Source: Tricholoma matsutake (lineage: Eukaryota > Basidiomycota > Agaricomycetes > Agaricales > Tricholomataceae). Taken from it: DNA of 64,000 nt. Each line of letters starts with the position of its first letter. The stretch's first letter is position 1. Below the pieces are notes generated by a model. It saw only the letters and a program-made list of their open reading frames with translations. It had not been told where the DNA came from and did no database searches. The position numbers and the translations under genes are program-made. Shown here one piece after another: positions 1 to 8,370 of this stretch. The DNA lies in NCBI GenBank assembly GCA_026075535.2, contig AP026539.1:1612001-1676000 (forward strand). Reading direction: 5' to 3'.

Positions 1-440
1 TTCATTAGATTCGATTCAGTAACGCTGCAGGTCGAAAATAATAGTTCAAGCTCTTCGAAGTATCATCAGAGCTCTCGAGGCTGAGTTGGGTCAAATTTCG
101 GAGCAGTCGAGTGCCCACGAGCTGGCATCACAGTTTGGGTAGTCATGAATGCGATGACTCTAGGGGTAGGGGTTAAGACTTGTGTAATAGATGGTAGAGG
201 TGTCAAAGTTGTTGGAAGGATGAATGAAGAGGTTGATGACAACAACGAAGAAGTGGATGACAATGTGGAAGGCGATGATATAGGTGAAGGAAATAGTCTA
301 CAATGAGTAGACTCTGCTTCAGAAACAGGAATTAGAATGTCCCCCAATTGTTCGAGAGATTCAAAGGCATGGTGAGTATCGATACAAAGGTTTCTCGCTT
401 GTGTTGGCCTAAGCCGAGGAAGTTGAGGTTGGTCCGACAA
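1..440 (-). pseudogene. Retroelement gag N-terminal fragment, truncated by the window edge
   Basis: An open frame of 124 codons (440 to 66) is rich in Ser, Thr and Pro and ends in a segment around residues 105-124 (PARGHSTAPKFDPTQPREL) that resembles the N-terminal gag region of agaricomycete retroelements. The frame stops at two adjacent TGA codons (66-68 and 63-65). It then continues in the same frame with YFEELELLF-like sequence to the window edge. The two TGAs stand where Arg-Arg is expected, as if CGA CGA had mutated to TGA TGA. I see no LTR for this copy. The family assignment rests on recalled similarity only. Confidence 0.5.
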
Positions 441-951
441 TGAAATGATTCAGAAACCCTCGCAGTGGGCTCCAAAAATGATGATACTCAACCTGGGAAA
501 ACCACCAACATGGCCGATGAGGCAATCGATGATATTTGTGATGAGTCAGAGAAAGGGAGCAAGACATTCCGAATGTTTGTGGTCAAACCTATGGGAAGAT
601 AACTAGTTGGTACTAGTCATGAAGGTAGTTCTATAGGAGATGAAGGTGTTTGGTGCAGTCCGATTGAGTATCGATCGATATCGAGGACGATCGATGAGAT
701 CGACGGCGAACGAGTTTATTGTCGATGGTCGATGTGTGAATTCTGGGGACCTTACAATAGGTCGATAGTATACGAAGACTATAGTTGATGGCTAGGAAGT
801 GTTGGAAGGGTTGCTAGTGCTAATGATCAGAGGATCATAGGTAGATCGAGGACGATGATGGTCACAGAGGTTTCTCGTCGATTGAGAAAACTCGTAGAAG
901 TTTGGATTGTTTTAGAGGATAGATCTGATTCTTAGAACTTAATACGAGATG
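441..951. other. Intergenic sequence with dense TCGAT-type motifs
   Basis: No convincing gene is seen. Between about 655 and 870 the sequence repeatedly uses short TCGAT, CGATGG and TCGATG words. A similar block lies at about 7390-7620, beyond the gypsy insertion. The two blocks would have been close neighbours before the element landed, so this may be the leader or LTR of the degraded element at 1-440. Confidence 0.4.
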
Positions 952-956
952 ATAGG
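952..956. repeat. Target-site duplication ATAGG, left copy
   Basis: ATAGG directly precedes the left LTR of gypsy-1 and is repeated directly after the right LTR at 7004-7008. A 5-bp duplication is what a Ty3/gypsy integrase makes, so both ends of this insertion are original. Confidence 0.9.
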
Positions 957-1382
957 TATAAGGGCAACCTAAGCCTCTAGCAAAGGGAAATCCGAAGTTA
1001 AAATTATACTACATAATACAGGCATTGGGGGCGCACCTAGCAAAGGGAAATCCGAAGAGAAAACTCTAAGGATCCCCTTGCTGATGCCCAGTATATGTGA
1101 AGACGACAAAAATCAAATATAACCTAAAAATAGAAAAAGGCGGAGATAGGCAGATCAAGGCCGCCGAATGACATCATACCAAGGGGTATGTGTCGGAAGG
1201 GGTACTCCGCCTCTAAATATAAAAGTGTCAACATATACAAACATGATAGCAAGGGAAAATTAGTAATAAAATCCGGAAAAATCATAGAAAATGAAGAATA
1301 GAAGGAAATGAGGTGGGGAAAAATATGGGACGAACATAAAAAATAGGAAAAACACACAGGGCACCCCCCTAGTCCCCTTACA
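957..1382 (-). repeat. 3' LTR of gypsy-1
   Basis: 426 bp. On the minus strand it begins TGTAAGGGGACT and ends CCCTTATA. It appears identical to 6578-7003 (constant offset 5,621). A 77-codon open frame inside it (1357-1124) also occurs in the other LTR and is not treated as a gene. Confidence 0.95.
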
Positions 1383-1394
1383 TCACCCCCTCTC
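1383..1394 (-). promoter_or_regulatory. Polypurine tract of gypsy-1
   Basis: On the minus strand the sequence just before the 3' LTR reads AGAGAGGGGGTGA, directly after the pol stop. A G-rich purine run abutting the 3' LTR is the usual plus-strand DNA primer site. Confidence 0.75.
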
Positions 1395-4300
1395 TAAGAT
1401 GCATCGCCCCGATGCATTCGAAATCGTATACGACCAAAGTCCGTGACTTGAATGCGACGCGGTGCAGCAGTGTGCCGTCGGTGGAATTCCTTGATTAACC
1501 GAGGGGCATTTACATCAGACTCTTCGACCCATGAGTTCTCCTCATACCCATAACCCTTCCAATGTACCAAATACTGGAGTTTTCCTCGACGCAAACGGCT
1601 GTCCAAGATTGACTCGACTTCATATTGGGGTTCTCCCTCGATCACTGTAGGTGGTGGTGGTGGGTGTGAATGGCGTCCCGGGAACGGATCTGGGGGAGCT
1701 GGAAGCAATTTGACGACATGGAAGACGGGATGGAGTCTGGACATGGAGGCTGGGAGGCGTAGACGATAGGCATGTGTTCCAACGCACTTGACAATGGGGA
1801 AAGGTCCCAAGAAGCGATGAGCGAGTTTCTTGGATGGACGTGTAGTGGAGATGTCACTGGAGTCAAGATAAACTCGATCACCAACCTTGTACTGAGGGGT
1901 TGGGGAGTGGCGCTGGTTGTAAAATCGCGCCATGTCGTCCTTCGCCTTTGCTAAGGCTGCCCTTGCCTCCTCCAAGCTATCCCTCATGCGTTCTGTGAAC
2001 TCATTCACTGTCTCGATGTGTGAGGGAGTTTGGCGAGGTTCAAATCCCATGCGTGGATGTCGTCCAGTGTCTAAGAGGAAAGGGGTCTGTTGAGTGGAAG
2101 CATGGACATGGTTGTTGTATCCGAACTCGGCCAAAGGAAGGAGATCATCCCAATCGTCCTGGCGTTCATTGACAAAGAGGCGGATGTACTGCTCCAGTTC
2201 CTGGTTGACTCGCTCCGTCTGGCCATCAGTTTGTGGGTGATAAGCAGTTGAAGCGAGGAGTTTGATCCCCAGGAGTCGGTACAGCTCACGAGTGAACTCC
2301 GCCATGAACTGAGGGCCACGATCCGAGAGGAAGGCACCAGGAAGTCCATGTAACTTCCACACGTGGTGGAGGTAGAGTCGAGCGGCACCTAGGGCACTGA
2401 CAGTGGTGTGAGTGGGAATGAAGTGAGCGCGTTTTCCCACTGAGTCAACTGTGCACATCACCGCATCAAACCCGTTTGACTCTGGCAATTCCACCACAAA
2501 GTCGACGCTGACGACATCCCAACGACTCTCTGGGACAGGAAGAGGGTGTAGCTCACCAATAGGCTTGCGACGAGGGACCTTGGTGCGTAAGCAAAGGTCA
2601 CAAGTGCGACAATACTGACCAATGAGCCGTGACATTTGTGGCCACCAATAGTTCCGTGAGGTGAGCTCCAAGGTCTTCCAGCGTCCGGGGTGGCCAGCAA
2701 TCTGTGAGTCATGGTGTTGGGATATGATGCGCCGGCGAAGGTCTGGGTCATTGGGAACATAGATGCGATCCCTGAAATACAACAAGTCCTCCTTTTCAGC
2801 CCACTCTGCCGCACGTAAGGAAAGGGTCGATCCCTTCCTCAGTTCTTTAACAGCTCGGGCGACAACATCCTCATGTAAACCGCTACGGTTTGCGCGACGA
2901 ATGTCACGTAGAATGTCCCGCTCCTCGCCCTGGGGTACGATGCCTTCCAGTGCCCGAATGGTGAACAGGTCTGGCTGCAACAGCACAATGTTTTGGTTGT
3001 CACCGCTGCCATCCCCATGGTCTGCACGTCGGGATAGGGCATCGGTCTTCCCCATGCTGCGACCCGGACGGTGGTGCAAGGAGAAGTCGAATCTAGATAG
3101 ATACAGGGACCAACGAGCTTGACGACGGTTCAATTTCTTGGCCGTCATGAAGTACTCGAGGTTCTTGTGATCCGTCCAAATTTCCACCTTGTGTTGGGCA
3201 CCCTCGAGGAAGTGTCGCCACTCCTCAAGCGCACGCATTATCGCCAACATCTCCTTGTCATGGATCTCGTAGTTTCTCTCTACAGCACTAAGGCTTTTGG
3301 AGTAGAACGCAACAGGATGCCACTTCTGGTCCTCCGGAGACTGCTGAGACAACACAGCGCCCGTCGCAAAGTCAGAACTGTCGGCTTCTACACGAAAAGG
3401 ACGCGAATCGTCAGCAAAGGTAAGGATCGGAGCGGAAGTGACCATCTCCTTAAGCTTTTCGAACGCCTCCTGTTGTGCATTATCCCACCTCCATGCCTCC
3501 TTTCCTGTCAAGTCGAACAGCGGTCGTGCATGATGTGAGAAATCCTTGATAAAACGCCGATAAAAATTGATGAAGCCCAGGAAAGACTGCACCTCCTTCT
3601 TGTTCGTGGGCGTAGGCCAAGCTGTGACCCCATTTACCTTGATAGGATCCATCTCCACTTGACCCTCCGAGATAATCAGGCCGAGGTACTCGATCTTGGT
3701 CCTTTCGAACTCGCATTTGTCCTGACGAAGGTAGAGTTTGTACCGTCGAAGTCGCTCTAGGACGAGGCGTGTGATGCGACGGTGCTCTTCAACCGTGCGA
3801 GTGAAGATGAGGATGTCGTCGAGATAGATGCAGACAACGCCTTCGAGGATGAGGTCATGGAAGATGTCGTTCATCATGGTCTGAAAGGTGGCAGGGCTAT
3901 TAGTAAGGCCAAAGAACATGACAAGCGGTTCAAAAAGACCACGGTTGGTACGAAAGGCTGCCTTCCACTCATCTCCCTCCTTTATCCTCACATTATTATA
4001 GCCCCAACGGACATCGAGCTTGGTGAAGTATCGGGCTCCACGGAGCTGGTTTACGAGTTCGGAGATGAGGGGTAGTGGGTAGCGATTTTTGACCGTGATG
4101 TTGTTGAGTCTTCTGTAGTCTTGAACCGGTCGAAGTGAGCCATCCTTCTTCTTGACAAAGAAAAAGGGAGAGGCCATGGGTGACTTCGATGGTCGAATAC
4201 GTCCAGAGGCCAGGTGCTCGTCGATGAACTGGTCAAGCTGCCGTTGTTCCTCCGGAGAGAGAGGATAGACCTTGCAGGATGAAGGGGTTGCGCCAGGGGT

Positions 4301-5296
4301 GAGTTCGATCGCGTGATCCCATGGCTTACGCGCAGGAAGAGAGTCGAATGACTCCTTGGAGAACACGTCTTCAAACTCATGGAGATGAGGGAGTAAGGAG
4401 TTAGTAGAGGATTTAGCAGCGTTGTTTTTGTGGAAGGCCTCGGCGAGGCGTTGGGATATGTTCGATGTGGCACACACCTCATGCGATGAGCGAATCGCAG
4501 TGTAGAAGATCCGATCACCCTCCTCCACTTCCTCTGAGTCCTCATCATCATCATCCGAGTCCGGCATTAGATCAGGAACCCCTTCCAATTCCACTTCAGG
4601 TATAGGCAGGGGTCCAGCACGACACTTCTGAGTTCGTCGTATTGCCGCCTTCTGTCCACGACGTTCTTGCCTGGCTTCTGTGAAACACGTCCGACAGCGG
4701 GATGGACATCGGCTCATGGTAACCTCCCCGGTGCGCCAGTCGACCTCTGGGTTATGGTCTCGAAGCCATGGATATCCCAAAATCGCCTTTTGCTTTCCTA
4801 ATTGAGTGACAGCAAAAAGGGCACGCTCACTATGATCTTTGTAACGGAGAACCAGGTCTGCAACCTCTCGGATGGCACCAGCTTCATTTGGGGATCCATC
4901 CACGTTATATACAGGTATCGGACGTGAGAGTGAGCGAGTATTTAGACGATGTTGTTGTACCAGATGGGAATCGATGAAGAGACCAGTCGCACCAGAGTCC
5001 AGGAGCGCAGAAACACCGAGTATCTGTCCAGTGTCGGTCGTCTGCAGTTCGATGGCTAGGTTTAAGGAATGTGCAGAGGGAGTGGATGCCACAATATACT
5101 TGCGTGGTAGTTTACGCTCCCATGATTTAATTTTGGGACGTGGAGTAGAAGGAGAGATGGGGAGAGCAGGTACGTCTTTAGCCAACTTCGAAGGGTCAGA
5201 GAGGGGAGCAGTCACAGAAATGGATTCATTCTCCAGGGATTCAACTGACAAGACTTCAAAGCGGTTATGGACAGGCAGTGAGGGCGTACGATTCAC
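1394..5296 (-). CDS. Pol polyprotein of gypsy-1: protease, RT, RNase H, integrase, chromodomain
   Basis: About 1,300 residues without interruption. Aspartic protease DSGATG is at residues 100-105. The reverse transcriptase has YLDD at 491-494 within a long conserved RT block. RNase H follows (VEADSSDFATG, then an EIHDKEMLA block). The integrase has an HHCC zinc-binding region around 885-935 and D,D,E-type blocks (VVSVDF, LSDRGPQF, YHPQTDGQTERVNQE), then a GPF module and a C-terminal chromodomain (about 1215-1265, YLVHWKGYG, ENSW). The protein copies genomic RNA and integrates the cDNA; the chromodomain probably steers integration to heterochromatin. Pol is one frame back from gag and the frames overlap. 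The listed start is GTG at 5296, so expression by -1 frameshift or reinitiation is more likely than an independent start. Confidence 0.95.
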   Translation of the reverse strand: MNRTPSLPVHNRFEVLSVESLENESISVTAPLSDPSKLAKDVPALPISPSTPRPKIKSWERKLPRKYIVASTPSAHSLNLAIELQTTDTGQILGVSALLDSGATGLFIDSHLVQQHRLNTRSLSRPIPVYNVDGSPNEAGAIREVADLVLRYKDHSERALFAVTQLGKQKAILGYPWLRDHNPEVDWRTGEVTMSRCPSRCRTCFTEARQERRGQKAAIRRTQKCRAGPLPIPEVELEGVPDLMPDSDDDDEDSEEVEEGDRIFYTAIRSSHEVCATSNISQRLAEAFHKNNAAKSSTNSLLPHLHEFEDVFSKESFDSLPARKPWDHAIELTPGATPSSCKVYPLSPEEQRQLDQFIDEHLASGRIRPSKSPMASPFFFVKKKDGSLRPVQDYRRLNNITVKNRYPLPLISELVNQLRGARYFTKLDVRWGYNNVRIKEGDEWKAAFRTNRGLFEPLVMFFGLTNSPATFQTMMNDIFHDLILEGVVCIYLDDILIFTRTVEEHRRITRLVLERLRRYKLYLRQDKCEFERTKIEYLGLIISEGQVEMDPIKVNGVTAWPTPTNKKEVQSFLGFINFYRRFIKDFSHHARPLFDLTGKEAWRWDNAQQEAFEKLKEMVTSAPILTFADDSRPFRVEADSSDFATGAVLSQQSPEDQKWHPVAFYSKSLSAVERNYEIHDKEMLAIMRALEEWRHFLEGAQHKVEIWTDHKNLEYFMTAKKLNRRQARWSLYLSRFDFSLHHRPGRSMGKTDALSRRADHGDGSGDNQNIVLLQPDLFTIRALEGIVPQGEERDILRDIRRANRSGLHEDVVARAVKELRKGSTLSLRAAEWAEKEDLLYFRDRIYVPNDPDLRRRIISQHHDSQIAGHPGRWKTLELTSRNYWWPQMSRLIGQYCRTCDLCLRTKVPRRKPIGELHPLPVPESRWDVVSVDFVVELPESNGFDAVMCTVDSVGKRAHFIPTHTTVSALGAARLYLHHVWKLHGLPGAFLSDRGPQFMAEFTRELYRLLGIKLLASTAYHPQTDGQTERVNQELEQYIRLFVNERQDDWDDLLPLAEFGYNNHVHASTQQTPFLLDTGRHPRMGFEPRQTPSHIETVNEFTERMRDSLEEARAALAKAKDDMARFYNQRHSPTPQYKVGDRVYLDSSDISTTRPSKKLAHRFLGPFPIVKCVGTHAYRLRLPASMSRLHPVFHVVKLLPAPPDPFPGRHSHPPPPPTVIEGEPQYEVESILDSRLRRGKLQYLVHWKGYGYEENSWVEESDVNAPRLIKEFHRRHTAAPRRIQVTDFGRIRFRMHRGDAS

Positions 5297-6411
5297 TCGC
5301 TGCGAATAGGAAAATCCTGCTCCTCTATAACTTCCAGCTTAACCTCCTCTGCAACTTGATCCTTCGCTTCCTCAACATCTACAAGTGCCAACAGATCTTG
5401 CAGGAGTTCGTCTCGTCCCTCGGGGGTGAGCATGCGGATATCCTGACGATGGGGACACGCTCCAGCCCTGTGTCCAGGTTCCCCACAACGGTAGCAGAGA
5501 TCCAACTTACGTGCACGGCTGCGGGCTGCATCAACATCCATTGGTACTGGGATATTGACGGCTGGTGTGGGAGTTTGACGAGGAGGAATGGGGTTAGGGC
5601 GGGGGAGGCTTCGATTGAAGGTGTAGGGTGTATGAGTGGTAGTTGGAGCACGGAATGCAGCATTAAACGCCGCATTTGTGAGTCGGTTCTCGTCACAGAG
5701 TGAAGCAGCTTCATACCAAGCAAGGATATCATCGTCCGCTGGGCGCCCTTCCAACATCTGTGCAATCTGGTCCTGAATTTCTCGGTTGAGCCCCCGTCGG
5801 AACTTCACCACCACTGGTAACCCACTCCCATACCCTGCCATGTCCACCAAATCCTTGAACTCATCGATATAGTCGTCCACGGATCGACGTCCCTGGTGGT
5901 AAGTGGATGACTCAAGTCGTGTCACTGCTCGGTGGCGTTCATTGAGGGGGCAGAAGTGGCGTACGAACTCAGCTCGAAAGTCCCCCCAAGTGGAGAAAGG
6001 TAGAGAACCGAGTTCTTTAGTTTGACGTAGGATACGGTCCACATAGAGATAGGCGCGTTCAGATTTCATGTATGTGAAGGCCCAATAAATTTTTGCAGCC
6101 TCATCGACGAATTGATGCGACTGGAGACTAATGTATAACTCACAGGAATTAAGGAATGCACGTCCCTGCGCACGTGCACCATTAAATTCGGCGGGGGGGG
6201 ACGGTTTGATCTGGGCACGTTCCTTAGTGGACGCGTTTGGCAAAACATCGTTGTTGGGTGCGCTTGGAGTCGTGAAGGGGGAACTATTAGTCGTAGGGTT
6301 AGCCTGGAGGGTCCTAACGAAGTTTTCAATCGTAGATTTAAGCGAGTCGATTTGCGCGCGCATTCCGGAAACGTCGCTTTCAAGCGCGTCGAAGCGTTCT
6401 GATGCGTCCAT
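5293..6411 (-). CDS. Gag of gypsy-1 with CCHC zinc knuckle
   Basis: 372 residues starting MDASERFDAL. Residues about 1-60 are predicted coiled-coil-like. The middle matches the retrotransposon gag fold typical of Ty3 elements (SERAYLYVDRILRQ, then FVRHFCPLNERHRAVTRLE). A single CCHC knuckle, CYRCGEPGHRAGAC, lies near residue 307-320. Gag forms the virus-like particle and packages RNA through the knuckle. The ATG at 6411 is chosen because the matching start also exists in the truncated copy at about 7780. The stop TGA (5295-5293) overlaps the beginning of the pol frame. No damage is visible. Confidence 0.93.
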   Translation of the reverse strand: MDASERFDALESDVSGMRAQIDSLKSTIENFVRTLQANPTTNSSPFTTPSAPNNDVLPNASTKERAQIKPSPPAEFNGARAQGRAFLNSCELYISLQSHQFVDEAAKIYWAFTYMKSERAYLYVDRILRQTKELGSLPFSTWGDFRAEFVRHFCPLNERHRAVTRLESSTYHQGRRSVDDYIDEFKDLVDMAGYGSGLPVVVKFRRGLNREIQDQIAQMLEGRPADDDILAWYEAASLCDENRLTNAAFNAAFRAPTTTHTPYTFNRSLPRPNPIPPRQTPTPAVNIPVPMDVDAARSRARKLDLCYRCGEPGHRAGACPHRQDIRMLTPEGRDELLQDLLALVDVEEAKDQVAEEVKLEVIEEQDFPIRSE

Positions 6412-6565
6412 GTCGCTAGGGAGCGCGTTTGGCGAAAATGGCGGCGCAATAAAGGCGAGAGTATCTGGAACGGTGTGTAGGGACTCTGTGGAGCTTTGGG
6501 AAGCGTCGTCCAGTCCGTACCTGCCTATTTTGGGCAGCGCGTTCGCGATTTTCGGGCCTTAGGGG

Positions 6566-6575
6566 AGAGTTTTCT
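6566..6575 (-). promoter_or_regulatory. Putative self-priming primer-binding site of gypsy-1
   Basis: Two bases downstream of the 5' LTR the sense strand reads AGAAAACTCT. It is the exact reverse complement of AGAGTTTTCT inside the same LTR (6679-6688), which lies about 24 nt after a CATATAC TATA-like box. This arrangement resembles Tf1 self-priming, in which the RNA 5' end folds back as the primer. No match to a tRNA 3' end is evident. Confidence 0.6.
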
Positions 6576-6577
6576 AC

Positions 6578-7003
6578 TATAAGGGCAACCTAAGCCTCTA
6601 GCAAAGGGAAATCCGAAGTTAAAATTATACTACATAATACAGGCATTGGGGGCGCACCTAGCAAAGGGAAATCCGAAGAGAAAACTCTAAGGATCCCCTT
6701 GCTGATGCCCAGTATATGTGAAGACGACAAAAATCAAATATAACCTAAAAATAGAAAAAGGCGGAGATAGGCAGATCAAGGCCGCCGAATGACATCATAC
6801 CAAGGGGTATGTGTCGGAAGGGGTACTCCGCCTCTAAATATAAAAGTGTCAACATATACAAACATGATAGCAAGGGAAAATTAGTAATAAAATCCGGAAA
6901 AATCATAGAAAATGAAGAATAGAAGGAAATGAGGTGGGGAAAAATATGGGACGAACATAAAAAATAGGAAAAACACACAGGGCACCCCCCTAGTCCCCTT
7001 ACA
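6578..7003 (-). repeat. 5' LTR of gypsy-1 with promoter
   Basis: 426 bp, identical by eye to 957-1382. Reading on the minus strand, a TATA-like CATATAC (6718-6712) is followed by the predicted transcription start region AGAGTTTTCT (6688-6679). Two copies of a 20-nt motif (CTTCGGATTTCCCTTTGCTA on the sense strand) come next, at 6678-6659 and 6618-6599, 60 nt apart. Confidence 0.93.
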
Positions 7004-7008
7004 ATAGG
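7004..7008. repeat. Target-site duplication ATAGG, right copy
   Basis: Matches 952-956 and directly abuts the right LTR of gypsy-1. Confidence 0.9.
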
Positions 7009-7721
7009 TGAAGATGATTTCTTTTATTTTTCAAGTAGATACTACAGAGTTTTATATGTTTTAGAAGAAACTTTCTAAAAAGGTATAAGAAACATGTGTA
7101 GAACATGAGGCAAAAGATATGAGTTAAGGCACAAGGCCAAAAAGGAGACTGGAATCTGAAGAAGAAAGAGATGTATCATATGATGAAGAAGTAATAAAGG
7201 AAAGAACTAAAAAGAGACTGTCCTTTGTGTATAAACCGCACTAAGTCTCACAATAATCTGTCCAGCAGGTTCTGTATGCGATAGGGACTTGAAATGAGGC
7301 TGACCTATGATCAGCAGGTTTGAGCACAAGTTGGAATACATCCTAGCACATGGTCTTCCACCATTTAGATAATGAAGGCAGTGCCTGATGTCGCTCGTAG
7401 TCTCTCAATATCGATCGATAATGCTCGACGATGGTCGATGACGGTCAATGATGTTCGATCACAGTCGCAGCTGTTCGAAGTTGATCAGGGATGTTCGATG
7501 GTCATTTAGAGTGATCTTAGGGGCTTTCGGGGTAGTCCTAAGGTTGTGCGATGTGGGCTCTTGGTAGGATTGATGTTGCTGGTGATGTTTTGACGCAGTC
7601 AATATGATATCGCGATCGATAGACTGGGTCGCGCTGCATCTGGGACATTGTAGGAGTTAGCCGATGTGATTAGAATATGGTTGAAATGGTGAATCAGCCT
7701 TTGAGCCGAGGAGACAACCTA
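7009..7721. other. Non-coding sequence between two gypsy copies, with a TCGAT-rich block
   Basis: No gene is recognised. The first 250 bases are purine-rich. From about 7390 to 7620 the sequence has the same dense TCGAT/CGATGG words as 655-870 on the other side of gypsy-1. Confidence 0.4.
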
Positions 7722-8370
7722 TCAGCGCATATTCTGGAAATATCACTTTCAAGCGCATCGAGGCGCTCTGATGCGTCCATGTCGCTAGGGGGCGCATTTG
7801 GCGAAAATGGCGGCGGAGTAAAGGTGAGACTGTCTGGAACGGTGTGTAGGGAGTCTGTGGATCTTTGGGAAGTGTCGTCCATTCTGTACCTGCCTATCTT
7901 GGGCAGTGCGTTCGCGATTTTGGGCCTTAGGGGAGAGTTTTCTACTATAAGGGCAACCTCAGCCTCTAGCAAAGGGAAATCCAAAGTTAAAATTATACTA
8001 CATATTACAGGGATTGGGGACACACCTAGCAAAGGGAAATCCGAAGAGAAAACTCTAAGGATCCCTTTGCCAATGCCCAGCATATGTGAAGACAACAAAA
8101 ATCAAATAATAACCTAAAAATAGAAAAGGCAGAGATAGGCAGATCAAGGCCACCAAATGACATCATACCAAGGGGTAGATGTCGGAAGGGGTGCTCTGCC
8201 TCTAAATATAAAACTGTCAACATGCACAAACATGATAGAAAGGGAAATTAGTAATAAAATCTGGAAAAATCATAGAAAATGAAGAATAGAAGGAAATGAA
8301 GTGAGGAAAAATATAGAACAAACATAAAAAATAGGAGAAACACACAGGGCACCCCCCTAGTCCCCTTACA
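7722..8370 (-). mobile_element. Truncated older relative of gypsy-1: 5' LTR, leader and gag start
   Basis: Reading on the minus strand there is a 425-bp LTR (8370-7946), the same leader with the same AGAAAACTCT site, and the first codons of gag (MDASERLDALESDIS). Similarity to gypsy-1 then stops near 7722. The LTR differs from the gypsy-1 LTR at scattered positions, mostly C/T and G/A, so this copy is older. The rest of the element is missing. The LTR edge at 8370/8371 falls inside the zinc-binding pseudogene that follows. Confidence 0.9.
7946..8370 (-). repeat. LTR of the truncated gypsy-1 relative
   Basis: 425 bp, with the same ends (TGTAAGGGGACT to CCCTTATA on the minus strand) and the same pair of 20-nt motifs at the same spacing as the intact element. 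Numerous substitutions show divergence. Confidence 0.92.

Larger units (their letters stand above)
957..7003 (-). mobile_element. Complete Ty3/gypsy chromovirus retrotransposon (gypsy-1, marY1-like)
   Basis: A 6,047-bp element on the minus strand. It has two 426-bp LTRs (957-1382 and 6578-7003), TSD ATAGG, gag (6411-5293), pol (about 5296-1394) and a polypurine tract next to the 3' LTR. The pol order protease, reverse transcriptase, RNase H, integrase, chromodomain is that of chromodomain-bearing Ty3/gypsy elements. The LTRs are identical as far as I can read, and gag and pol are open from end to end, so insertion was recent and the copy may be competent. The element and LTR lengths agree with my memory of marY1 from Tricholoma matsutake; this needs a sequence comparison. 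Confidence 0.95.

Noticed and set aside
1124..1357. 77-codon open frame on the minus strand, also at 6745-6978
   Set aside because: It lies wholly inside the gypsy-1 LTRs and is a copy of itself by LTR identity, so it is not evidence for a gene.
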